This document shows, in pieces, positions 35,795 to 44,433 of a stretch of DNA of 64,000 nucleotides. Below the pieces are notes generated by a model, which was not told where the DNA came from, did not search any database, and worked only from the letters and a program-made list of their open reading frames with translations. The stretch lies in the NCBI RefSeq assembly GCF_003219795.1, contig NZ_QJVC01000003.1, forward strand, positions 62,001 through 126,000. The letters run 5' to 3'. Position numbers and translations under genes: made by a program. This DNA is from Arthrobacter psychrolactophilus (GTDB taxonomy: Bacteria; Actinomycetota; Actinomycetes; Actinomycetales; Micrococcaceae). Each line of letters opens with the position of its first letter. The first letter of the stretch is position 1.

Positions 35795-36814
35795 CTACCA
35801 GCGGTTGTGGACGTCCTCGGCCCACCCCAGGATGCCAGCCACCCGGATGCGGTGGCCGTCGCTGTCGGTGATCTCGCCGTCGTAGTGGCCAAAGCACTGG
35901 TGCGTGTTATTGCTCAGGATGCCGAGGTTGATGGCGGAGACCTTGTCGTACACCGGGGTGAACCTCAGATCCGCAGTGGCGCCGTGAATGTGCCACGGCG
36001 CGAGCCAATCCGTGGTGCTGTAATCCCAGATGAGATCCTCACTGATCTTGTGCAGCCGCCCGTCCACGAGCAGCGAGTTCTCCGTGGCGCCCGTGCCATC
36101 GGTCCACTTGGAGCCGAGCTGAATCCCGATCACGCGCCCATCGGTGGTGCCCGACCCCGCGCCCCAATTCCAGTGCATCGAGTAGGGCCACCGTCCTCGC
36201 CCGTGATCCAGCACGGCCCACGATTCGCCCGCTTCCAGGCTGAAAGTGGTCCCGTCAACGCTCACGGTGCCGGTAGCCGGGCGGGCGACGTCCTTGACCG
36301 TGTACTGGAACTGCTTCTCGTTCCACGGCACCACGACGGCGAGCGCCTCGTGCCCCTCAGGACGCTCGGCAAAAACGTCCAGCGTCACGCGCTCCGTGAC
36401 GGCCCGCAATCGCGTCCCGCCGGGCACCTCCTCGATGTCGATCCGGAGCTTTTTCGTGGCGGCTCGCACCGGGCCGTCCCCCAACGACGGCGGGAGGGTG
36501 GCACTGCCGCCCAAAATACCCGTCACGTTGGCGCCGACCGAGACACCCGTGGCGCGGTTCAGGACCCACAGTTCATGCACGGCCGCATAGTCCAGCGAGG
36601 ACACCGTGAGGGCGATGATGTGGCTGGGCGAGGTCATGGCCCAGTACTCCCAGCGCTTATTGCGACCCCAACGTTGCATGCCGCGGCCGATTCCGGAGGT
36701 GTCGTGCAGGGGCGTCCGGCTCCAACCCACGGCCGCCGGGTTCAGCCGGCCGTTGGGCAGCGTCAGCGTCACGGGCGTGGTGATTTCTTTCTCGTCCAGA
36801 ATTTCCGGGCTCAT
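35795..36814 (-). CDS. DUF2804 protein
   Basis: 339 residues, soluble and beta-rich. The segment ILDHGRGRWPYSMHWNWGAGSG (here LDHGRGRWPYSMHWNWGAG) is the core of DUF2804, a family with no established reaction that I know. Trp/Gly/Asp-rich strands fit a carbohydrate-related beta-sandwich. It ends a three-gene operon (MFS, GH2, DUF2804); its ATG overlaps the GH2 stop as ATGA. A function in the same glycoside pathway is inferred from that coupling. Confidence 0.8.
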   Translation of the reverse strand: MSPEILDEKEITTPVTLTLPNGRLNPAAVGWSRTPLHDTSGIGRGMQRWGRNKRWEYWAMTSPSHIIALTVSSLDYAAVHELWVLNRATGVSVGANVTGILGGSATLPPSLGDGPVRAATKKLRIDIEEVPGGTRLRAVTERVTLDVFAERPEGHEALAVVVPWNEKQFQYTVKDVARPATGTVSVDGTTFSLEAGESWAVLDHGRGRWPYSMHWNWGAGSGTTDGRVIGIQLGSKWTDGTGATENSLLVDGRLHKISEDLIWDYSTTDWLAPWHIHGATADLRFTPVYDKVSAINLGILSNNTHQCFGHYDGEITDSDGHRIRVAGILGWAEDVHNRW

Positions 36815-38646
36815 GGCTTCCTCACGGTGGGATTCGATTCTGTGCTGCCATAACGCAGCTGGGCCGTCACGGCCTGCACCACGGCGTCGGGCATTTTGGC
36901 GACCTTTCGGTCATAGCTGATCAAGCCGTTGAGCTCATCCTCAACATCACTGAGCTGGGTGTAGACCACGGCCGAGAGCCCCGCGGCGATAGCCGGCACA
37001 ATCTCGCCCTCGTGCAGGCGCGTGAAGGCCCGGCTCAGCTGCGCCTGCGTCGTATAGCGTCGGTAGCCAAATTCGCGGTCGCTAAAATCATGTCCGGCCA
37101 GCCTCAAGCTATAGCCACCATATTCGGACAGGACGACGGCGCGCGGGTCCCGTCGCCAGCGCTTCCGCAGCTTGAACGCGGTGAAGTAAATGTGCAGGCT
37201 TTTCAGATCGCCGCCGCCTTGATCGTGCCAGCCACTCGCGTGGTCGATCGTGCGGCTGGGGTCGAGCCAGCGCAGCTCCGCCGTGGCCGCGAGCGCGTCG
37301 AATTGCCCCCACGCCTCGTTGAACGGAACCCACACGGCCAGCGAGGTCATATTGCGCAGCAGCTCCACGGTGTCCCGCAGTTCGTCCATGAAGTCGGCCC
37401 GCCCCGCAGCATCCGACCGGCCAAATCTGGCGTACTTGCCGTCATTCAGGCGCATGGGCAGCAACACGGGCGCGGTGATGACGGGCGCCTTGTACCGTGT
37501 GCCGCCATTGACCAGGTCCTGCCACACCAGCATGCCGAGCCGATCGCAGTGGTAGTACCAGCGCAGCGGCTCCACCTTGATGTGTTTGCGCAGCATGGTA
37601 AAACCGAGCCGCTTGGCTAGCTCAATATCGTAAATTATGGCCGCATCCGAGGGCGCCGTCAGATAACCGTCCGACCAATAGCCCTGATCCAGCAGCCCCG
37701 CATGGAAGTACGGCTCGCCGTTGAGCAGCAGTCGCTCCACCCCGCTGGCATCCGGCCCCACCCCAAAGGAGCGCAGCCCAAAGTAACTCGTGACCCGATC
37801 CGCGCCGAGCGTGACGGCCACGTCGTAGAGGAACGGATCCTCGGGCGACCACGGACGCACCCGGCTCAGCGGAATCCGCGTGGCCACATTGGGCTCCACC
37901 TCCAGCGAGATGAGTTGCCCGGCACCGTCGCTAATCGTCACCACGGCATGTACGACGGCGGAGTCCCCCTCCGCCTGGTGCCCTCCCGTCGCGTGCACGG
38001 TCACCTCGACGGCGGCGCCGTTGAGATCGGGCAGCAGCGTGAGTTTTTCAATGTGCACGGCCGGCACGGATTCCAGCCAAACTGTCTGCCAGATGCCCGA
38101 CTGTGCCGTGTACCAAATGCCGCCACGCTTGAGGCGCTGCTTCCCGCGAGAGTGATAAGAGGTGTCGCTGTCGTCCTGGACGTCTACCTGCAGGATGTGC
38201 GTTCCATCAACAGCTGCACGCAGGGCCTCGGTGATATCCAGAGTGAAGGGCAGGAAGCCGCCGCGGTGGCCACCCACTGGAATCCCGTTGACCATGACGG
38301 TGCAGCGCTGGTCCACGGCACCAAAGTGCAACAGCACGCGGTCCTGCAGGAAATCTGCCGGCAGGGTGAGCTCGCGCCAGTACCGTAAATTCTCGCCGGG
38401 TAGGAGTTGGCGTCCCACCCCGGACAGTGGCGTCTCGGGGGAAAAGGGCACCAAAATCTCGCCATCAACGAGACCGGGCTGGCCGCCGTCGTGCGTTTCT
38501 TGGGAGGTGATGGCATAGTGCCACAGGCCGTTGAGATTGGCGTAACTGTTGCGCACGAGCTGGGGTCGCGGGTACTCCTGCAGCACCGCGTCGGGATTCA
38601 GCGTCTCACCCCAAGGGGTCAGCCGGGTGTGGGTGGCGTTGTTCAT
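36811..38646 (-). CDS. Glycoside hydrolase family 2 enzyme
   Basis: 611 residues, cytoplasmic (no signal). GH2 layout: jelly-roll sugar-binding domain (about 60-210, ending TSYHSRGKQRLKRGGIWYTAQ), an Ig-like domain (about 210-300), and a TIM barrel (300-611). The acid/base Glu is in AVWVPFNEAWGQ and the nucleophile Glu in VVLSEYGGYSL. The length and SGIWQTVWLE motif fit the group of beta-galactosidase/glucuronidase-like enzymes; exact sugar not readable. Its ATG overlaps the MFS stop by ATGA, and the DUF2804 ATG overlaps its own stop, so translation is coupled. Likely hydrolyses a glycoside imported by the MFS protein. Confidence 0.9.
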   Translation of the reverse strand: MNNATHTRLTPWGETLNPDAVLQEYPRPQLVRNSYANLNGLWHYAITSQETHDGGQPGLVDGEILVPFSPETPLSGVGRQLLPGENLRYWRELTLPADFLQDRVLLHFGAVDQRCTVMVNGIPVGGHRGGFLPFTLDITEALRAAVDGTHILQVDVQDDSDTSYHSRGKQRLKRGGIWYTAQSGIWQTVWLESVPAVHIEKLTLLPDLNGAAVEVTVHATGGHQAEGDSAVVHAVVTISDGAGQLISLEVEPNVATRIPLSRVRPWSPEDPFLYDVAVTLGADRVTSYFGLRSFGVGPDASGVERLLLNGEPYFHAGLLDQGYWSDGYLTAPSDAAIIYDIELAKRLGFTMLRKHIKVEPLRWYYHCDRLGMLVWQDLVNGGTRYKAPVITAPVLLPMRLNDGKYARFGRSDAAGRADFMDELRDTVELLRNMTSLAVWVPFNEAWGQFDALAATAELRWLDPSRTIDHASGWHDQGGGDLKSLHIYFTAFKLRKRWRRDPRAVVLSEYGGYSLRLAGHDFSDREFGYRRYTTQAQLSRAFTRLHEGEIVPAIAAGLSAVVYTQLSDVEDELNGLISYDRKVAKMPDAVVQAVTAQLRYGSTESNPTVRKP

Positions 38647-39965
38647 GCCGCGAGCTCCCGGCGGCTGGCGCTGCGCAGGCGGAGGACGGGGATGACCGTG
38701 AAGAGTGCCACCACGGCGGCCGCGAGGAAGATCCACGGGGTGGGGACGGACTTTTCGACACCCAGGTCCAGGTAGCTTTCCGCCGCACCCGCGATGACGG
38801 CGGCGCCGAGGAACGGGCCAACCACCATGGGGACCATGATGGCGAAGATCATGCGCAGGCCCTGGACGTTGCCCACTCGATCCGGGGGCGTGAAGTCGCG
38901 GACCAGGCCGGAGATGGCGGCCACGGTCAGCATGAAGCCGGCCATCATGATGGTTCCGGCGATCATGACCGGGCCCATGTCTCGGGCGAAGAACATGCCG
39001 AGCAGGCCGATGATGAGGATCGCCGTGGCGGGCAGCACCGAGACGAGCTTGCCGATTCTGTCGATCAGGCGGCCACCTAGAATGCTCAGGATCGCGGCCG
39101 AGATCAGCACCACGCCGAGGATGATGGCGTAACCGTCGATGCGCAGATAACGCTGGATGTAAATGATCAGATACGGCAGGAAGACCTGCGTGCAGGTGCC
39201 CACCACGAGCCAGGCTGTGAGTGCCCAGTACAGGCGCGGATTGTCGCGCATGACCGAGGGGCGCAGGCCGTGCACCACGGATTTGAGGTAGCTATCGCCG
39301 CTGACCACCATGCTCGGCGCATCGCGGACCAGGAACCACGCGAGCACTCCGATCACGGCCGTCAGCGCCCCGATGATGCCGAAGAACAGCTGCCAGCGCC
39401 CGTCCTGCGTCAAGCCGTCGAGCAGGCCGAAGATGACGAGCATCGACAGCAGGGGCATGACCGAGAGCACGCCCTCCACCCGTCCCCTATTGGCCGGAAC
39501 CGTGGACTCCGTGACCCAGGCGTTGAACGCGGCATCGTTGGCGCCGGAGCCAAAGAAGGACATGATCGCATCCAGGCAGACGATCGCGATGATCGCCAGG
39601 ACCACGGCATTGGCGGCGGGCAGAAGTTCGGCGAGCGCGCTGGTTTGGACGAAGCCAAACGCGGCCGTGCAGCCTCCCCACAGGACATAACCGATAGCGA
39701 TGAAGGCTCGACGGCGGCGGGCCTTGTCCGAGGCAGCGCCCACTAAGAAGGTGGCTACGGTCGCGACGATGGCGCTCGAGGAGACCAGGAGCGCCAGGAC
39801 GGCCGGGTTGGTGCTGATGGTGTTGTAGACAAAAACATTCAGGTACATGTTTTCAACGGTCCAGGCCAGTTGCCCGGCAAAACCGACAATAATCAACGCC
39901 AGCCAGGTGCGCGGGCCCAGCCGTGCCCGATTCTGTGTGGCCGAGGTTGCTTGCTTTTCTAGCAC
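38643..39965 (-). CDS. MFS transporter, glycoside-type
   Basis: 440 residues, 12 segments, first gene of the GH2-DUF2804 operon. Helix 1 contains IVGFAGQLAWTVENMYLNVFVYNTI, a pattern I link with sugar/glycoside symporters of this kind (QxxWxxExxxxNxF). The loop between helices 2 and 3 is VGAASDKARRRR and a second basic loop occurs at GGRLIDRIGK. The two gene overlaps with GH2 and DUF2804 make import of an intact glycoside and hydrolysis inside the cell likely. Confidence 0.85.
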   Translation of the reverse strand: MLEKQATSATQNRARLGPRTWLALIIVGFAGQLAWTVENMYLNVFVYNTISTNPAVLALLVSSSAIVATVATFLVGAASDKARRRRAFIAIGYVLWGGCTAAFGFVQTSALAELLPAANAVVLAIIAIVCLDAIMSFFGSGANDAAFNAWVTESTVPANRGRVEGVLSVMPLLSMLVIFGLLDGLTQDGRWQLFFGIIGALTAVIGVLAWFLVRDAPSMVVSGDSYLKSVVHGLRPSVMRDNPRLYWALTAWLVVGTCTQVFLPYLIIYIQRYLRIDGYAIILGVVLISAAILSILGGRLIDRIGKLVSVLPATAILIIGLLGMFFARDMGPVMIAGTIMMAGFMLTVAAISGLVRDFTPPDRVGNVQGLRMIFAIMVPMVVGPFLGAAVIAGAAESYLDLGVEKSVPTPWIFLAAAVVALFTVIPVLRLRSASRRELAA

Positions 39966-40145
39966 GACACTCCCTTGTGTGGTTCAGCTCACAACAATGT
40001 TACTGCCGGGTAGTCACAACGGAGAATTGGGGGCTTTGGAGACTCCGCGAGGAGGAGTGCTGCCCCGTGACCCGCTTTGAGTGGCTCTCCCCCGAGTTCG
40101 ACGGCGCGCCTCTGCCCCTCTGCGCCCTCACCCACCACGACCCCA

Positions 40146-40209
40146 CGTTGAGTCGCCACATCGCGCCGCTTAGAAGGAGTCTTAAGGGCATTATCTGCCA
40201 ACTCAACGC
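40146..40209. terminator. Hairpin, second copy of family C
   Basis: The right arm AAGGGCATTA then CTGCCAA and TCAACGC (40184-40209) differs from the one at 35698-35723 at 2 of 26 positions. The left arm (40146-40172) is more diverged. It lies just past the stop of the XRE-cupin gene and upstream of the MFS promoter. Both copies look like terminators of a repeated type. Confidence 0.6.
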
Positions 40210-40238
40210 CGGGTCAAGTTACCCACCTGATGGCGGCG

Positions 40239-40820
40239 CTAGTTACTTCCCGAGGCCGCCGGGACCAGAATCCAGAGCGCCTCGACGGGGTTGGGGCTGA
40301 GGTTTTCCCAGCTGTGCGGCTCGCGTCCGGGGAAGGACAGCGTGTCTCCGGCCTTCAAATCATAGGATTCTTGAGCCATGATCAAGGTCAGTTCGCCGCT
40401 GATGACGTGCAAAACATCCACGTCGCAGTCCACGGCGTACAGCTCCGATTCCCCACGACCAAAGGGCTCAATCGTGGCACTGAGGATTTGCACCCGGCGT
40501 TCCGAGCGCGCCGTCAGGAGTCGCTCCACAATGCCCTCACCGCCAAGCGAAATCCTGGGGCCTTCTCCTTCACGGCATAAGAATGTTTCGGGAGCGGCAA
40601 ACAAGTCACCGATCGACACGGAGAGCACCTGGCACATGGTGACCAGGGAGGCGACACTCGGCGAGGTGAGATCGCGCTCGACCCGGCTCAGGAATCCTTT
40701 CGTCAGCCCGGTCGCGTCGGCCACCTGCTCGATCGTGAGGCGTTGGTTTTGACGGGCGGCACGGATGCGCGAGCCAATAGCAATCGGCGCCGAACTCGGT
40801 TCCAGGGGCAGTGCTTTCAT
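40239..40820 (-). CDS. XRE-family regulator with C-terminal cupin
   Basis: 193 residues. N-terminal HTH (IGSRIRAARQNQRLTIEQVA then GLTKGFLSRVERDLTSPSVA) and C-terminal small cupin (about 110-190, ELTLIMAQESYDLKAGDTLSFPGREPHSWEN). This is the PuuR/MqsA-like class of XRE-cupin regulators that sense small molecules. Target unknown; it lies between the GH2 operon promoter and an orphan small gene and could serve either. AAAGAGGATG lies before the ATG; an in-frame extension to 40859 is rejected. Confidence 0.88.
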   Translation of the reverse strand: MKALPLEPSSAPIAIGSRIRAARQNQRLTIEQVADATGLTKGFLSRVERDLTSPSVASLVTMCQVLSVSIGDLFAAPETFLCREGEGPRISLGGEGIVERLLTARSERRVQILSATIEPFGRGESELYAVDCDVDVLHVISGELTLIMAQESYDLKAGDTLSFPGREPHSWENLSPNPVEALWILVPAASGSN

Positions 40821-40948
40821 GGCGCATCCTCTTTTACCGCCCAAAACGTCCTGCGGCATTGTGACTGTTGGTACGAGGAAAGTTTAGCCCAGCAGGCAAC
40901 AGTCGTTGCTTTGCGGTCAAGATCCAGCCACGTTCCTCTCATGACGGG

Positions 40949-40996
40949 ACGACGGCGGGAGGTTCCGTAATATGTGACGAAAGCTCCCGCCGTCGT
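40949..40996 (+). terminator. Hairpin with U tract between divergent genes
   Basis: ACGACGGCGGGAG and CTCCCGCCGTCGT (13-bp perfect arms, 22-base loop) followed by ACTTTTTG on the plus strand, a rho-independent terminator pattern. It lies about 150 bp before the next plus-strand gene and in no gene; it may end an unseen small RNA or act as a leader attenuator. The rest of 40821-41145 shows nothing else. Confidence 0.55.
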
Positions 40997-41145
40997 ACTT
41001 TTTGAGATAGCGTAAGGGTCAGCTTCAAGAGATGCGATGCCAAGCTCCGACTGGTCGCACACCAACCCCATGCTTCACGGGTGGTTCGGATGAGGAAGTG
41101 ACCGGTGGAAAAGTTCCACGGTAAGAGCACGCAAAGGCATTGACC

Positions 41146-41430
41146 ATGACCCTGACTTCTGTTGCCCCCGCAATCAAGCGCCAGCCCACTCGCACCGCCG
41201 AAATCCCGGTGCTGCCCGCGGTGGATGTGAACCTTGGCGCCGTCACCTTCTTCACCCCCACTGGCTACCACGCCTACTACTCCCCCGAGCCGGGCGAGCT
41301 CATCGCGGCACTGGATCGTGCGGTGCGACCGGCCGCCTGGATCCCCGAGATCGGCACCCTCGTGGTGACCGTGGCGCAGAACGGCGTCCGCGCCGGGCGT
41401 CGCCTCGGCTTCCGCCTCTCTGCTTACTAG
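41146..41430 (+). CDS. Small hypothetical protein
   Basis: 94 residues, not recognised. The N-terminal part is Thr/Pro/Arg-rich (MTLTSVAPAIKRQPTRTAE), then VNLGAVTFFTPTGYHAYYSP, EPGELIAALDRAVRP, and VVTVAQNGVRAGRRLGFRL. No signal or membrane segment. The start is ATG 41146 with AAAGG 8 bases upstream; a TTG 6 bases earlier is possible. A minus-strand frame covers the same DNA (40939-41574), but its composition is shadow-like, so plus is preferred. Convergent with the VOC gene. Confidence 0.5.
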   Translation: MTLTSVAPAIKRQPTRTAEIPVLPAVDVNLGAVTFFTPTGYHAYYSPEPGELIAALDRAVRPAAWIPEIGTLVVTVAQNGVRAGRRLGFRLSAY

Positions 41431-41453
41431 GCTCCGCACCTCACGGGGTGTGG

Positions 41454-41828
41454 CTAGAAGTAGGGTTGCGTGATCAGCTCCAGGCCGTGCCCGGCCGGAT
41501 CCTTGACGTAGAAGCCACGTCCGCCGTGCTCGGTGTTCGTTTCGCCGAGGCGCTGGAGCTGCGGATCTGCCCAATAGTCCGTGTGGTGTTCCTTGAGACG
41601 GGCCAGCGCGCGGTCGAAGAGCTCGTCGTCGACCAGGAAGGCGTAGTGCTGCATCTGGATCGTCACCGGTGGCTCGGCGAATTGCAGCATGACGCCGTCG
41701 TGGAGCACGATATTGCTAAAGGGGCCCCAGGACTGGGCAGGCGTAGCCTCGATGAGCTCGCAATAAAAGCGTGCGGACTCTTCGCGATCCGTGGCGGCGA
41801 TGATGGTGTGGTTAAACGTAGCTGACAT
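41454..41828 (-). CDS. VOC (glyoxalase/bleomycin-resistance fold) protein
   Basis: 124 residues of the vicinal-oxygen-chelate superfamily. HTIIAATDREESARFYCELI opens the first beta-alpha-beta unit and HYAFLVDD ... GRGFYVKDPAGHGLELITQ the second. Metal ligands in such proteins are usually the first His, the His of the second repeat and the C-terminal Glu (HGLELI); all are present here. Substrate unknown. AAGGAG precedes the ATG; it is monocistronic. Confidence 0.85.
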   Translation of the reverse strand: MSATFNHTIIAATDREESARFYCELIEATPAQSWGPFSNIVLHDGVMLQFAEPPVTIQMQHYAFLVDDELFDRALARLKEHHTDYWADPQLQRLGETNTEHGGRGFYVKDPAGHGLELITQPYF

Positions 41829-42015
41829 GGTGTTCTCCTTCTTCTGTAGGGGCCAGCGCGCTGGTGCGCGCGGCTGGTGGCTGGGTAGGCCAAAGAAGGA
41901 GGTGCCCGGCTATTCGCGAGGCTCCGCATGCGGCTCAGGAGCTAGCCGGTTTGCCGATCTGTGTGTGGCGCAAGGCCGATCCGGTCATCACTGAACCAGC
42001 GTAGCGTTGACACAA

Positions 42016-42058
42016 TTGTGTCCACAAGCCCGCTGGGAGAATGGGCTTGTGGACACAA
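42016..42058. repeat. 16-bp perfect inverted repeat
   Basis: TTGTGTCCACAAGCCC and GGGCTTGTGGACACAA with an 11-base loop, upstream of the VOC gene promoter and just beyond the lipoyl-gene terminator. It could be a second terminator for the incoming transcript or an operator. Confidence 0.6.
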
Positions 42059-42066
42059 AGTTGGGC

Positions 42067-42098
42067 CCACCCCCGGGTCGCTCGCGACCCGGGGGTGG
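42067..42098. terminator. Terminator-like hairpin after the lipoyl-domain gene
   Basis: Perfect 15-bp arms CCACCCCCGGGTCGC and GCGACCCGGGGGTGG with 2 central bases, 22 bp past the lipoyl gene stop. Very GC-rich, likely ends the E1 operon. Confidence 0.7.
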
Positions 42099-42119
42099 AG
42101 ATCAGGGGTGAGCTAAGGC

Positions 42120-42350
42120 TCACTCGATGGAGGCGATCACGGCACCTTGGGCCACTTCGTCACCCTCCTCGACCCGAAGCGTGACGGTACCGGCGACGGG
42201 GGCGTAAATCTCGGCGTCGACCTTGTCGATGGCCACCTCGGCAATGAGGTGATTTTCGGCCACGACCTCACCGTCCGCCACGTACCAGGTCGCAAGGACG
42301 CCGGGTTCAGAGGCATCCCCCGTCATCATCGGGAACAGGACATCGCTCAT
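42120..42350 (-). CDS. Stand-alone lipoyl (biotin/lipoyl attachment) domain
   Basis: 76 residues, one lipoyl domain and nothing else. The lipoylated Lys is in VAIDKVDAEIYAPVAG (the DKVDAEI equivalent of DKA), and the fold is complete from LFPMMTGDASEPGVLATWYV to GAVIASIE. Normal E2 proteins continue with an E3-binding and acyltransferase domain; here a TGA ends the frame and a strong hairpin follows. Its ATG overlaps the E1 beta stop (ATGA), so it is made with E1. It may carry the acyl group for E1 with an E2 core encoded elsewhere, or be a mobile acceptor; both are inference. Confidence 0.85.
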   Translation of the reverse strand: MSDVLFPMMTGDASEPGVLATWYVADGEVVAENHLIAEVAIDKVDAEIYAPVAGTVTLRVEEGDEVAQGAVIASIE

Positions 42351-43417
42351 TCGGCAACCGCCTTTCGGATTGCGGCCTCGATGCGTGCGGCCGTTGGCAA
42401 CACAGCATATTCGAGTTCTTGGGCGTAGGGAATGGGGGTGTCTGGCATGCACACGCGGCTGAAATGCTTGAGCAGCTGGGGGTCGTGCTCGGAAATCGTG
42501 GCAGCAATTTCTCCGGAGAGGCCGAAGGACTGGTAATCCTCATCCACGACGACAACCCTGCCGGTCTTGGCGGCCGTGGCGATGATGGCTTCGCGATCCA
42601 GCGGAACCAGGGAACGCAGGTCCAGGACCTCAACACCAATGCCCTCGCTCGCCAGCTGCTTCGCGACGTCCAGGCTGTGATGCACGGACAAGGAGAGCGT
42701 CACGATACTGACGTCCGTGCCTTCGCGGACCACCTTGGCCCTACCGAGCGGAACCTCGTAATCCTCCTCGGGAACGGCGCCGATGGAGCGTTTATTCTTC
42801 GCCATCCAGGCTAGGCCCATGACGCCCTTGTGGAACATGTACACCACGGGATCGTCGGAGCGGATGGCCGCCGTCATGAGTCCCTTAGCGTCGTAGGGGT
42901 TGGAGGGGACCACGACCTTCATGCCGGGCAGGTGGGCGAAGGTGCCCCACAGCGCCTGCGAGTGCTGGGCGCCGTCGGAATATCCGCCGCCCACGGCCGT
43001 CATGAGGACCATGGGGACGCGAACATTGCCGCCGGATTCGTAGTGGATCTTGGCCATGTGGTTGTAGATCTGGTCCATGCAGACGCCGAAGAAGTCAACG
43101 AACATGAGTTCCACGATGGGTCGCATGCCTTCGACGGCTGCACCGATGCCGAGTCCAATGAAGGCCGATTCCGAGATGGGCGTGTCGATGATTCGATCTG
43201 GACCAAACGTGTCCAGGAGCCCCGTGGTGGAGGAGAAGATGCCACCGTACGATCCCACATCTTCGCCCATGACAAACACCGAGTCATCCTGCACCATGGC
43301 GGAGCCAATGGCTTCCTGTATTGCCTTGGCCGTGTTGAGGCGTCGGGTACCGGGCAAAGGTTCGATCGGCAGTGACGCTTGTCCCGGCGTCGTATTTTCC
43401 GTTGAGATACTCATCAT
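42347..43417 (-). CDS. 2-oxoacid dehydrogenase E1 component, beta subunit
   Basis: 356 residues, transketolase-like C-terminal half of the E1 heterotetramer. Typical segments: GEDVGSYGGIFSSTTGL, PISESAFIGLGIGAAVEG, and RVVVVDEDYQSFGLSGEIAATI near the C-terminus. E1 decarboxylates a 2-oxoacid on ThDP and acylates a lipoyl domain. Substrate not fixed: acetoin dehydrogenase and branched-chain or pyruvate types share these motifs. Start TAATG overlaps the E1 alpha stop; a second ATG follows directly. Lipoyl-domain gene follows with ATGA overlap. Confidence 0.9.
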   Translation of the reverse strand: MMSISTENTTPGQASLPIEPLPGTRRLNTAKAIQEAIGSAMVQDDSVFVMGEDVGSYGGIFSSTTGLLDTFGPDRIIDTPISESAFIGLGIGAAVEGMRPIVELMFVDFFGVCMDQIYNHMAKIHYESGGNVRVPMVLMTAVGGGYSDGAQHSQALWGTFAHLPGMKVVVPSNPYDAKGLMTAAIRSDDPVVYMFHKGVMGLAWMAKNKRSIGAVPEEDYEVPLGRAKVVREGTDVSIVTLSLSVHHSLDVAKQLASEGIGVEVLDLRSLVPLDREAIIATAAKTGRVVVVDEDYQSFGLSGEIAATISEHDPQLLKHFSRVCMPDTPIPYAQELEYAVLPTAARIEAAIRKAVAE

Positions 43418-44433
43418 TAGACTCCTTCCACGAAGACGTACTTGAGGGCCTCGGCAGGGTTGGGCGTTGGCGAATTTTTGGCATGCTCGATGGCGTCTTC
43501 GACCTGAGTGCTGGCTTCTGCCTCCATGGCGGCGATGTCCGCGGCGGTGACTACACCGGCGTCGAGGAGTTTGCCGCGGTAGGCCGGGATGGGATCACCC
43601 TCCGAAACGGTGTCCAGATTGAGGCGATACCCCTGGGCATCGCCCTCGAAGTGACCCCACAGGCGCAGAGTGTGGACCTCGATGAGGCTCGGGCCGTCAC
43701 CTGCCCTGGCACGAGCAACCGCCTGACCCACTGCGGCGTGGACGGCCTCGACGTCGTTGTTCTCGATACGAACCCCCGGGATGCCGTAGGCGGCGGCCCG
43801 ATCGGCATTGGAGGCAACGGAGGTTGACGCGCTGCGGGCCACCGAGATACCCCAGTCGTTATCCTCGATAATGAAGATGACCGGCAGCTTCCACAATGCC
43901 GCCAGATTTAGGGACTCGTGGAATGCGCCGGCATTGGCGGCGCCCTCTCCGGCAACAGCCACGGCGATGTTGTTATTGCCGGCCCTGCGGAAGGCGAAGG
44001 CCTGGCCGAGGGCGGGTGGGAATCCCTCAGCGATGATGCCGGAACAGGAGAAGTGCGTCACCGGGTCAAAGAGGTGCATATGTCCTCCGCGCCCTCGGCC
44101 CAATCCTGATTCGCGGCCAAAGATCTCACCGGCGAGCGAGCGCAGCTTCATGCCCTTGGCAATAGCCAGGTGGTGCGGGCGGTGTGTGGCGGTGAGCCCG
44201 TCTCCTGTTTCCAAGTGAGCGCAGAGCCCGGCAGCCACCGGCTCCTGACCAGCAGCAAGATGCATCTCACCGGGAATCAAGCCTTTACCGATATCGAAAC
44301 CGGGACCCTTATCTGCGTGATACTCGCGCAGAATGGCTTCCTCAAACGTCCTTATGAGAATCATCTGACGCAGTAAATCGCGCCTCTGCTCTGTGCTGAG
44401 CGCCGTGGTGGCCTCAGTTATTTCGGTGGTCAT
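43417..44433 (-). CDS. 2-oxoacid dehydrogenase E1 component, alpha subunit
   Basis: 338 residues. ThDP motif GEGAANAGAFHESLNLAALW (GDG...N class) and IIEDNDWGISVA are in the middle; HLAAGQEPVAAGLCAHLETGD and GRGRGGHMHLFD precede it. It has the acetoin-type short length without the branched-chain regulatory loop. First gene of the E1 alpha, E1 beta, lipoyl operon. It starts at MTTEITEATT; the frame extends to 44550 but overlaps the presumed promoter. The leader 44434-44602 separates it from the IclR gene. Confidence 0.9.
   Translation of the reverse strand: MTTEITEATTALSTEQRRDLLRQMILIRTFEEAILREYHADKGPGFDIGKGLIPGEMHLAAGQEPVAAGLCAHLETGDGLTATHRPHHLAIAKGMKLRSLAGEIFGRESGLGRGRGGHMHLFDPVTHFSCSGIIAEGFPPALGQAFAFRRAGNNNIAVAVAGEGAANAGAFHESLNLAALWKLPVIFIIEDNDWGISVARSASTSVASNADRAAAYGIPGVRIENNDVEAVHAAVGQAVARARAGDGPSLIEVHTLRLWGHFEGDAQGYRLNLDTVSEGDPIPAYRGKLLDAGVVTAADIAAMEAEASTQVEDAIEHAKNSPTPNPAEALKYVFVEGV

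Noticed and set aside
40939-41574. A 211-codon minus-strand frame overlapping the 94-residue plus gene
   Set aside because: It has no ribosome site, its product is shadow-like, and it overlaps both the small plus gene and the VOC gene end.
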